From assembly GCA_003154335.1 (NCBI GenBank), contig PMDE01000061.1:1-20693 (forward strand): 20,693 nt of DNA, given 5' to 3'. Each line of letters opens with the position of its first letter. Within the stretch, counting starts at the first letter, position 1. Below the pieces are notes generated by a model. It saw only the letters and a list, made by a program, of their open reading frames with translations. It was not told the DNA's origin and did no database searches. Below are positions 1 through 6,657 of the stretch, one piece after another. Both the position numbers and the translations under genes were made by a program. Source of the stretch: Methanoregula sp. GTDB lineage: Archaea; Halobacteriota; Methanomicrobia; Methanomicrobiales; Methanospirillaceae.

Positions 1-8
1 CTGTAAAA

Positions 9-656
9 TCACGGGTTTACAACAACATTCTCGAACTTTATGGTGAGCTCGTAATCACTTGCCCCGGCGGGCAGTGAGCAGAACATCATGCTATCTTTTG
101 TGGCATGACCACCGGATTTTATGGTACCGAAGTATAGTTTGACCCAGCAGAGCTGCTGGTCATTGTAATACAGATTTGCCGATGTTGTCACCTCCCGTGC
201 ATCGGCAGGACCGACATTTGCACCCTCCGCATGAACAAGGAGCGGTACCGGGCTGGTGTAACTCCGAATTGCCGGATAGGTCCAGTAACCATCGACATGG
301 ATTTCCGGAACCACTTTTTTGGTCGCAGTGGGTATCACAACGGGGACTGTAGTTGGAAGAGGGGTCCCTGTTGGTTTTAACGAAGTCGACACATTCAATG
401 TGTTCCCGACGTCAATCCTGATGGAAGAAGACCAGGTTTCAAACCCCCCTGCCCGGATCTCAATAGTATGGTTACCGGAGGGAATCGCGTTGATTGTGGC
501 GGGTGTTGTACCGTGAAATTCATTATCAAGATAGATCTCCGCGGCGGATGGTGATGACGTAATGCTTACTGATCCTGTTTTTTCCGGCAATGTGGTGGTG
601 CACCCGGAAAGGAACACAATAAGTGTGAGTATACAGATGGCTATTTCTTTTAGCAT
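9..656 (-). CDS. PEGA-domain surface lipoprotein
   Basis: Predicted lipoprotein of 215 residues, exported and lipid-anchored on the outer face of the membrane. The N-terminus is a short hydrophobic stretch ending in a lipobox (FLSGC, Cys19). A PEGA domain follows at about residues 27-95 (SVSITSSPSAAEIYLDN, then GTTPATINAIPSGNHTIEI). A Thr/Pro-rich linker covers about 96-113, and a C-terminal domain of about 100 residues has no family I recognise. The start at 656 is chosen over an ATG 33 bases upstream because a strong AGGAG ribosome site lies 7 bases before it and because it puts the lipobox at a normal distance. PEGA domains are small beta-rich domains common on archaeal and bacterial surfaces. 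The gene lies just downstream of, and parallel to, another PEGA gene (762-1844), about 105 bases away. The exact role is unknown. Confidence 0.85.
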   Translation of the reverse strand: MLKEIAICILTLIVFLSGCTTTLPEKTGSVSITSSPSAAEIYLDNEFHGTTPATINAIPSGNHTIEIRAGGFETWSSSIRIDVGNTLNVSTSLKPTGTPLPTTVPVVIPTATKKVVPEIHVDGYWTYPAIRSYTSPVPLLVHAEGANVGPADAREVTTSANLYYNDQQLCWVKLYFGTIKSGGHATKDSMMFCSLPAGASDYELTIKFENVVVNP

Positions 657-761
657 TGTTCGCTCCTGAGTTTCAGTACTAGATTGCATGAAGCTGTTCG
701 GTAATATCTTTTCTGCTCAAATAAGTGGGAGGAAAAATTGTTAGAAGATAATAAACCACGC

Positions 762-1844
762 CTATTTCCTGATTTTCCGGACCAGCGGGAGTAAAGCAAG
801 GGATAGGAATGCCACGATCATACCAAACCCGGGGGTTTTTGCAGGAGCAGCAAGTGCGGTACTATATTCAGATGTCTCGCCGGAGGTTATGGTGATCGTT
901 GTATTCAGAGAAGAGTAACCGGCCAGGACCAGAAGGACAGAATGCTTTCCCGAAGGGAGACCGGGGATCGTTGCCGGCGTGACACCTTTAGTTTCTCCAT
1001 CGACATACACAATCGCACCTGGAGGAGAAGTCGTTACGGACAACGACCCAACCCCTCCCTCAGGAGAGGGCTGTCCGGGTTGGAAGGTTGAGGTAACCGT
1101 CGTCTGCCGGGTTCCTGTTGCTGTCGGAATTGATGTCGGGATCGGGGTAAGGGCCACGTTTAGGGTCAGTGATGTTCCCATGACGTTTATCGTCCTTAAA
1201 GTCTGTTCATATCCATCCTTCCGGAGCACGATATCGTGATTACCGTTTGATACCGGTTCAATAGTCAGCGGGCTGAATCCTTTGTAGGAGTTGTCGATGT
1301 AGACATCAGCCCCGGAGGGAATGGTGGTAACGATAATGCTACCCGAGGCCGGCGTAGGAGTAGGTGTAGGGGTTCCGATAAGATGACTTACGGTCACAGT
1401 CGTTGTGTTGATGACATATCCCCTAGAATCAAGTTCCTGGATCGTAGCAAGGGTTTTTTCCGATCCCGGCACGAATGAAAGGGGAACGCGACCTCTTAAG
1501 GATGCCTTTACCAGGACTTCATCCTGGTCCCGGTAAGACAACTCAAACCCAGTGATAGTTACTGTGTGGCCACCCACGACCGGGCGAACATTTTCCACGC
1601 CATTGACAACGATGGAGTATGACCAGACAGTCTCATCAAGGCTGGAAATAAACTGCAGATCATCATACGAAGGAAACGCAACACCCGATGCTGCAAACAC
1701 GGTGTAGGAAACGTTTACTCCATCACCGGGATTCAGGGTACCGGAAGGAGCAATTGCAACCCCTGTTACGGTAAATGCCGAAACACCCGAAACCAGCAAC
1801 GCGATCCCAATACACCAAAGAGCAGATTTCAGTACCTTTTGCAT
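762..1844 (-). CDS. Secreted protein with two PEGA domains and PGF-CTERM-like tail
   Basis: Surface protein of 360 residues. It has a signal peptide (about 1-23, ending VSGVSA). An N-terminal beta-type domain of unknown family spans about 24-155. A TPTPTPTP linker leads to PEGA domain 1 (about 168-233), then a Ser/Thr/Pro linker (about 234-264) and PEGA domain 2 (about 266-332). The last 23 residues are PGF (338-340), a hydrophobic segment and a basic end (RKIRK). This tripartite tail is the layout of PGF-CTERM signals, which archaeosortase A processes in Euryarchaeota. The protein is therefore inferred to be exported, trimmed and attached to a membrane lipid. An AGGGG ribosome site lies shortly before the ATG. 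The divergent neighbour at 2092 is also membrane-anchored with an extracytoplasmic domain. The ligand or partner is unknown. Confidence 0.85.
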   Translation of the reverse strand: MQKVLKSALWCIGIALLVSGVSAFTVTGVAIAPSGTLNPGDGVNVSYTVFAASGVAFPSYDDLQFISSLDETVWSYSIVVNGVENVRPVVGGHTVTITGFELSYRDQDEVLVKASLRGRVPLSFVPGSEKTLATIQELDSRGYVINTTTVTVSHLIGTPTPTPTPASGSIIVTTIPSGADVYIDNSYKGFSPLTIEPVSNGNHDIVLRKDGYEQTLRTINVMGTSLTLNVALTPIPTSIPTATGTRQTTVTSTFQPGQPSPEGGVGSLSVTTSPPGAIVYVDGETKGVTPATIPGLPSGKHSVLLVLAGYSSLNTTITITSGETSEYSTALAAPAKTPGFGMIVAFLSLALLPLVRKIRK

Positions 1845-2054
1845 TTTTTACCCCTAATGCCATGTAACTCTTCGGATTAATATTACTATAGGATTTTAAA
1901 ATGAGAGGGGAAGGTAATTGGACAGAAGAGAAGCCGAGCATCAATCACTAAAAGCCACTTTGACCGGGAAACGTAAACGATCATTTTTTTATTCTGACAT
2001 CCACATCATACTAAAAGCGGGGCGATTGAGTAGGTTTTAGTATAAGTACCCCCA

Positions 2055-2071
2055 GCGAAATTTTTTAAAAA
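2055..2071 (+). promoter_or_regulatory. Archaeal promoter for the pseudo-transglutaminase gene, leaderless start
   Basis: GCGAAA followed by TTTTTTAAAA looks like a BRE plus TATA box. Its centre is about 26 bases upstream of the ATG at 2092, and no Shine-Dalgarno sequence precedes that ATG. Transcription would begin at or next to the start codon, giving a leaderless mRNA. This is read from spacing and composition only. Confidence 0.45.
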
Positions 2072-2091
2072 AATCCGACGGTCTACAGAAT

Positions 2092-3243
2092 ATGACGCAA
2101 CCTGGCATCTGGGAACCGATCCATTACAACGATCTCCCCGACGAGATTAAAAAAAAATCAACATCCGGACGCAGGGTCGGGGAGTCATATACCAAAATAT
2201 TCTCAGGCAAACCCCATGACTACAAGGTCCAGTATGCGGTGAATCAGGGAACATTAAAAATATCTTACTACAGGACTGCCCACAATACATTTACCCGCCA
2301 TTCATCCCGGCTACGGTATTTACTCATCACGTTCATTCTGGCAGCAGCGGGTATTGTAATTTTATATTTCTCTATTCTGCAGCCGTCAGTCCCTTCATTG
2401 ATAGGATCGGTCCCAATAAATACTTCTACAGTTCCGGAGTTTTTTTCACCCCCGGCGGAACCGGGAAATCCGACCTCCTTACCGACTACCAATCCCATTG
2501 GGGGTTACCTGCAGTCCCCAAGAACCACGACTTATTTGTATATCAGTGACGGTAATCATGGATCCCTGAGATTCACCACGTATGGTGGTTTATCCACTTA
2601 CTTTTCCCCACACAATGATGCATTTCACGATGATGCGGTAAAAGATCCGATTACGGACCGGCTCGTAAACGATTATCAGAATGAAAGTATCCAGCCCTTC
2701 ATTGCAATACTCAGGAACCTGTCAGCAAACCCCGATGACCAGGCAAAAATTGCAATAAGTCTCGTCCAGCATATTCCGTACCGTTGGAATTCATACTATA
2801 ACGGTTCAAAGGACTGGTACTATCCGTATGAAACCCTCTATAACAATAACGGAGGTTCTTCAGACAAATCGCTCCTTACAGCATATCTGTTGCATGAGCT
2901 GGGGTTTGAAACCGCGATATTTGCCTCTTCAGACTATATGGCCGTTGGCGTAAAATGTGCATCTGATTACGATTATCAGGGTACGGGTTATGCCTTTATC
3001 GAGACAACGCGACCGACGATCATATCCTATGTTCCCGATACCTATTACGGCGGTTTTAGTATCCCCCCCGATCTCCGCCTTATTCAGGTAAACGGAGGAA
3101 AACGTATGCTGGATATCAGTACGGAATACCGGGATGCACTAAGACTGAAGCAACTGGAAAAAACAGGAAGAAGTATGGATATGGATGAGTACAATGAATG
3201 GCTGAAGATTTCAAACAGGTATGATCTGCGGTATACAAGCTGA
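2092..3243 (+). CDS. Membrane-anchored transglutaminase-like protein lacking catalytic Cys and His
   Basis: Protein of 383 residues. A cytoplasmic N-terminal part (1-73) precedes one membrane helix (about 74-96), a Pro/Ser/Thr-rich linker (about 97-137) and an outer domain (about 140-345). The outer domain resembles archaeal transglutaminase-like (papain-fold) proteins: YPYETLYNNN, then GGSSDKSLLTAYLLHELGF (254-272), then YMAVGV (282-287), then FIETT (302-306). Active relatives usually read GDCED around the nucleophile and HMAVGV around the His. Here the Cys position is Ser256 (TCT) and the His position is Tyr282 (TAT), each one base away from the catalytic codon. Glu304 of the third motif is kept. 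The rest of the domain is well preserved and the frame is intact, so this is more likely a non-enzymatic binding or structural domain than a decayed gene. It is divergent from the PEGA surface gene and convergent with the rhomboid gene. Confidence 0.75.
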   Translation: MTQPGIWEPIHYNDLPDEIKKKSTSGRRVGESYTKIFSGKPHDYKVQYAVNQGTLKISYYRTAHNTFTRHSSRLRYLLITFILAAAGIVILYFSILQPSVPSLIGSVPINTSTVPEFFSPPAEPGNPTSLPTTNPIGGYLQSPRTTTYLYISDGNHGSLRFTTYGGLSTYFSPHNDAFHDDAVKDPITDRLVNDYQNESIQPFIAILRNLSANPDDQAKIAISLVQHIPYRWNSYYNGSKDWYYPYETLYNNNGGSSDKSLLTAYLLHELGFETAIFASSDYMAVGVKCASDYDYQGTGYAFIETTRPTIISYVPDTYYGGFSIPPDLRLIQVNGGKRMLDISTEYRDALRLKQLEKTGRSMDMDEYNEWLKISNRYDLRYTS

Positions 3244-3356
3244 CGGCCGTGCGGGTTTGTTGCAGGAGAAGCAGAGTTGTTTTATTTCCGGGTATAGTCA
3301 AATCAGCAATGGATAATCATCACCTTACGGACACTTCAAGGGATGAAACAACCCCC

Positions 3357-3995
3357 CTACGCCACCCGGTTCCCGCGTAATATAAATGCCAGTGCCAGCC
3401 CGGCAATAAATCCTCCTACATGAGCCATATACGCTACACCACCGGTATCCGCTGCGCCCGCAATAGAACCAATCCCGCTGAATAACTGGAGAACAAACCA
3501 TAACCCGATAACAATAAGTGCAGGCATCTGGGTCACTCCATATCCGAGCAGAACCGTTACTCTCCGTTGCGGGAATAACAACAGGTACGCCCCGAGTACA
3601 CCGGCAATCGCCCCTGAGGCTCCAAGGCTGGGTATACTTGATCCAATACTGAACGCTAGTTGGGCAAACGTTGCCGCGATACCGCAGATCAGGTAAAATA
3701 AAAGATATTGCAGGTGTCCGAACCGGTCTTCAACATTGTCACCAAATATCCAGAGGTAGAGCATATTCCCCCCGATGTGGACCCAGCCGGCATGCATGAA
3801 CATGGAAGTAAAGATCGTCAGAAAATCTCCGACCGGATTTGCCAGAAAACGGGTAGGAATAAAAGACCAGGTCTCAATAAAGGTATCTCCTGCACTCAAC
3901 TCAACCAGGAAAAAGAGGATGTTAAAGACGATAAGGGCATACGTGACTAAAGGTAACGTTCTGCGAGCACTATTGTCATCACCAATCGGGAACAT
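3357..3995 (-). CDS. Rhomboid family intramembrane serine protease
   Basis: Protein of 212 residues with about six hydrophobic membrane segments. Rhomboid signatures appear in order: HxxxN in WVHIGGNMLYLW (His73, Asn77), EDRFG in the following loop, the nucleophile in GASGAIAG (Ser127), and the catalytic His in AHVGGFIAG (His192). All residues needed for the Ser-His dyad are present, so the enzyme should cleave single-pass proteins within the membrane. The length is normal for a minimal six-helix prokaryotic rhomboid. A GAGGAG ribosome site lies 11 bases before the ATG. The gene is convergent with the membrane-anchored gene at 2092; a substrate relation between them is only a guess. Confidence 0.95.
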   Translation of the reverse strand: MFPIGDDNSARRTLPLVTYALIVFNILFFLVELSAGDTFIETWSFIPTRFLANPVGDFLTIFTSMFMHAGWVHIGGNMLYLWIFGDNVEDRFGHLQYLLFYLICGIAATFAQLAFSIGSSIPSLGASGAIAGVLGAYLLLFPQRRVTVLLGYGVTQMPALIVIGLWFVLQLFSGIGSIAGAADTGGVAYMAHVGGFIAGLALAFILRGNRVA

Positions 3996-4031
3996 TTAAT
4001 TGTTTACTCCTCAAAAATCTGAACTTTGTTT

Positions 4032-4066
4032 CTTTTTTTTATAACGGATAACCGCGGATCATATCC
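4032..4066 (-). promoter_or_regulatory. Promoter of the rhomboid gene with adjacent CGGAT inverted repeat
   Basis: Read on the minus strand, TTATAAAAAAAAG (4044-4032) forms a TATA box about 45 bases upstream of the rhomboid ATG. It would give a transcript start near 4015, just before the GAGGAG site. Directly upstream is an inverted repeat, CGGAT-CAT-ATCCG (4054-4066), a possible operator. Assignment is by eye. Confidence 0.4.
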
Positions 4067-4370
4067 GAGAATGAAGCCTGTTTCCATATAAAATATCCGA
4101 AACCCACGTGAGAATCGGTCTTGGTGAAGAAACCAAAGGAAATAGGTCTCTTTGAAGATGAATGCATTTTTATTTGGAGGATAAAAAAAGCATCTTTTTG
4201 GTTTTGGAAAGCCTTAATTTTTACAATCGCGTATTTACGGGGACAGTACCGGATTTCCCTCTGGTCCGCAGAGAGCGATGATAAACCGCTGCAGGTTCCA
4301 AAATGATTACAATCTGATTTCCAAAAGAAGGTGGCTGATAACCGTGAAAAGCGATTTTTTGAATATTTTT
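4067..4370. other. Intergenic stretch without a convincing gene
   Basis: AT-rich DNA between the 5' end of the rhomboid gene and the 3' end of the ABC permease, both on the minus strand. A 61-codon open frame at 4121-4306 begins with TTG, has no ribosome site and a composition that does not suggest a protein. I see no RNA gene or repeat here. Confidence 0.5.
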
Positions 4371-4377
4371 AAAAAAA
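4371..4377 (-). terminator. T-rich terminator after the ABC exporter operon
   Basis: On the minus strand a run of seven T lies about 18 bases after the permease stop codon, in a generally T-rich stretch. Such runs are the usual archaeal termination signal. Confidence 0.4.
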
Positions 4378-4394
4378 TGCCATTTTTTCTTTAT

Positions 4395-5144
4395 TCAGAA
4401 TTTTATTTTCCTGAAAAGGAATGCTCCGAGAACTGTCATCATTATGGAAAAAACTCCGATTACTGCAAAGCAAATCAGAGGATTGACCTGCGAAACACCG
4501 GTAAGACCATACCGTATCCCTTCCACACCATAGGTCAGGGGGTCTATAAGGGTGACGGGGCCCATCCACGCCGGCAGGGAACTTATAGGAAAGAGCGCCC
4601 CGGAAAGGCCGAATATGGGAAAGACGACAAAATTCATGATGAGCTGGAAACCGGTCATATCTTCCATCCGTGATGCAATGGCGATACCAAATGCGGTGAA
4701 CGAGATCCCGATCATGATCATGAACCCGAGGGCAATAAGGAAACCGACAGGATTTGAGACATGAAGACCGATGAACAGCGAGAGGATGAGGATCATGAAA
4801 CCCTGGAGAACAGCAGTTGTTGCCCCGCCTAGGGTCTGGCCTAACATGATCTCAAGCCGTGAAACCGGTGCCACAAGGGTCTCTTTCAAAAAACCAAATT
4901 GTTTGTCCCAGATGATCTGGATCCCGGAAAAAACAGATGTAAAAAGTACGCTCATGGCTACCATTCCCGGGATCAGGAACACGATGTAGTTCCCGCCAAT
5001 CCCAGGCAACTGCACGACAGAATTCAGGCCGAACCCTAAGAAAAGCAGAAAGAAGAGGGGCATGCTTATGCTGCCGATAATCCTGCTTTTGGAACGGATA
5101 TAGCGTTTCATGTTCCGGAGCCAGATGGTGTATATGATGTCCAT
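4395..5144 (-). CDS. ABC-2 type exporter permease
   Basis: Membrane subunit of an ABC-2 exporter, 249 residues with about six hydrophobic segments. The sequence around FLKETLVAPVSRLEIMLGQTLGGATTAVLQG is characteristic of the DrrB/NodJ-like ABC-2 permeases, as is the late FGLSGALFPISSLPAWM segment. It should pair with the ATPase encoded directly upstream (stop at 5147, two bases before this ATG). A GGTGAGG ribosome site lies inside the end of the ATPase gene, so translation is probably coupled. The exported substrate (drug, lipid or polymer) cannot be told from sequence. Confidence 0.92.
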   Translation of the reverse strand: MDIIYTIWLRNMKRYIRSKSRIIGSISMPLFFLLFLGFGLNSVVQLPGIGGNYIVFLIPGMVAMSVLFTSVFSGIQIIWDKQFGFLKETLVAPVSRLEIMLGQTLGGATTAVLQGFMILILSLFIGLHVSNPVGFLIALGFMIMIGISFTAFGIAIASRMEDMTGFQLIMNFVVFPIFGLSGALFPISSLPAWMGPVTLIDPLTYGVEGIRYGLTGVSQVNPLICFAVIGVFSIMMTVLGAFLFRKIKF

Positions 5145-5146
5145 GA

Positions 5147-6133
5147 TCAGTGCCTCACCATCTTCTGGTACATGCGCATATTGGTTTTATGATCCGCTTC
5201 TTCTTCCCGTATGGTTTTTCCGGTAAAGGAGAGGAACACATCCTCAAGAGTCGGTTTGTGTATTGCGATTGACTCGATGGGGACCTGTTTAGTGTTGAGG
5301 AGTGTCACGATGGTGCTGATATGTTGTTCGGCGTTCTTCAGGCTGACAATCACTTCATCGTTATGCTGTTCCACGCGGGATATCCAGGGTTCGGCGAGGG
5401 CAGCAACAATAGCTGCCGGGTCGGGCGACCTGATGGTCACGACATCCCCGCCAATCCCGTCCTTGAGGTTTTTTGGGGTATCAAGGGCGATGATCTTCCC
5501 ATGATCGATAATGGCTATCCGGTTGCATAACCGGTCAGCCTCATCCATGTAATGCGTGGTAAGGATAATGGTGATCCCCTTCTCCCGTGCGAGAGTGGCG
5601 ATATACTGCCAGAGGTGGTTGCGGGTCTGGGGGTCAAGGCCCAGTGTAGGTTCGTCTAAGAAGAGGACCGAAGGATGGTGGAGAAGACCGCGGGCGATCT
5701 CAAGTCGTCTCCTCATCCCTCCTGAAAAGGTTTTGACAATGTCATGTTGCCGGTCCTCGAGCTCAACAAGGCGGAGGAGCTCTGTGATACGTTGTTTTCG
5801 TATGTCTGCCGGAATCCGGTAGAGCCTCCCATGAAAGTCCATATTTTCCCAGGCAGTCAGTTCTTCATCGAGGCTCTGGTCCTGGAAGACGATGCCAATG
5901 GATTTCCTGACGCCATCCTCGTCGCGTTCAATATCGATACCGTTAACGGTCGCAGAACCTGATGTTGGTTTGAGCATGGTGGAGAGCATCGAGAGTGTCG
6001 TTGTCTTTCCCGCACCATTGGGTCCGAGGAGGCCAAAAATTTCCCCGTGTTCGATATCAAAGCTTATGTTGTCTACAGCGACCAGATCGTTAAATCGCCG
6101 TGTAAGGTTTTCGATATGTATTGCAACCGTCAT
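5147..6133 (-). CDS. ABC-2 type exporter ATP-binding protein
   Basis: Nucleotide-binding subunit of 328 residues. It has Walker A GPNGAGKTT (37-45), the Q-loop (Gln84), the signature FSGGMRRRLEIARG (136-149), Walker B VLFLDEP (156-162) and the H-loop TTHYMDEADRL (His194). The C-terminal region of about 100 residues after the H-loop (ending with VFLSFTGKTIREE) matches the DrrA/CcmA-like exporter ATPases. The last 25 or so residues are charged and specific to this protein. It is the first gene of a two-gene operon with the permease. An AGGGAT sequence about 11 bases before the ATG may be the ribosome site; I could not pick out a clear TATA box. Confidence 0.95.
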   Translation of the reverse strand: MTVAIHIENLTRRFNDLVAVDNISFDIEHGEIFGLLGPNGAGKTTTLSMLSTMLKPTSGSATVNGIDIERDEDGVRKSIGIVFQDQSLDEELTAWENMDFHGRLYRIPADIRKQRITELLRLVELEDRQHDIVKTFSGGMRRRLEIARGLLHHPSVLFLDEPTLGLDPQTRNHLWQYIATLAREKGITIILTTHYMDEADRLCNRIAIIDHGKIIALDTPKNLKDGIGGDVVTIRSPDPAAIVAALAEPWISRVEQHNDEVIVSLKNAEQHISTIVTLLNTKQVPIESIAIHKPTLEDVFLSFTGKTIREEEADHKTNMRMYQKMVRH

Positions 6134-6278
6134 GAGATGCGATCCCTTTAGTTATCGTTAGCTATTTCCATTCTATGTTTGCTGCTTTGTTCTGTTAATA
6201 CCCTTTTCATAAGAGCAACGGGAGGACTTCAACTGGAAACAACGCGATCGGTGCTCATAAGGTTATAAAAAAGGGAAG

Positions 6279-6449
6279 TTACTTTTTAATGGCTTTTTTA
6301 ATCTTGCCCATCATATCGGCTGGAATCGTCTCGATTTTATGGACACTCTTTGCGTGTTCCGCGATCTTTTTCATCAACTCTGCTTCCGTCGGGGCTGTCG
6401 TCTGGAATTTACAGTCCATACCAATATCCTTGCATGCAAATGTAGGCAT
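6279..6449 (-). CDS. DUF1059 family small protein
   Basis: A 56-residue protein whose sequence fits DUF1059. It begins MPTFACKDIGMDCKF, with the paired Cys (Cys6, Cys13) around DIGMDC. It continues TEAELMKKIAEHAKSVHKIE, then TIPADMMGKIKKAIKK. DUF1059 proteins are small soluble proteins of unknown biochemical role, widespread in bacteria and archaea; the typical CxDIGxxC start and EHAKxVH helix are both present. A GGTGA ribosome site lies six bases before the ATG. The gene stands alone, divergent from the aminopeptidase gene, and ends just before a T-run (6266-6271 on the minus strand). Confidence 0.88.
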   Translation of the reverse strand: MPTFACKDIGMDCKFQTTAPTEAELMKKIAEHAKSVHKIETIPADMMGKIKKAIKK

Positions 6450-6472
6450 TGTGGTTCACCGGACGCATCTTT

Positions 6473-6496
6473 CATTTATAAAATATTTATTGTTTT
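6473..6496 (-). promoter_or_regulatory. Promoter for the DUF1059 gene
   Basis: On the minus strand the AT-rich stretch AATAAATATTTTATAAATG contains one or two overlapping TATA-like boxes 30-45 bases upstream of the DUF1059 ATG. This fits a transcript with a short leader holding the GGTGA site. Confidence 0.4.
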
Positions 6497-6599
6497 TCCT
6501 GAAAAACAAAATTTGTAAATATTGGTACAATTACTCTTTTAAGAAATGCCCGGCCGGGATGAAGGTTGGACTTTTGTTATATTTTTTGAAAATTGAACA

Positions 6600-6647
6600 T
6601 ATGAATAAATACCACTGAAGAGAGCACATTCGACAGATCATAAGGAA
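6600..6647 (+). promoter_or_regulatory. Putative promoter and ribosome site for the aminopeptidase gene
   Basis: ATGAATAAATACC (6600-6612) is a TATA-like sequence that would place transcription near 6634, followed by AAGGAA (6641-6646) ahead of the ATG at 6658. The spacing from AAGGAA to the ATG is long, about 11 bases, so the start is supported mainly by protein similarity. Confidence 0.3.
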
Positions 6648-6657
6648 AAACCTGGAC

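Noticed and set aside
4121..4306. 61-codon frame starting with TTG between rhomboid and ABC genes
   Set aside because: No ribosome site, no recognisable pattern, AT-rich intergenic composition.
6289..6618. 109-codon plus-strand frame
   Set aside because: It is the antisense shadow of the DUF1059 gene, which has clear family motifs on the minus strand.
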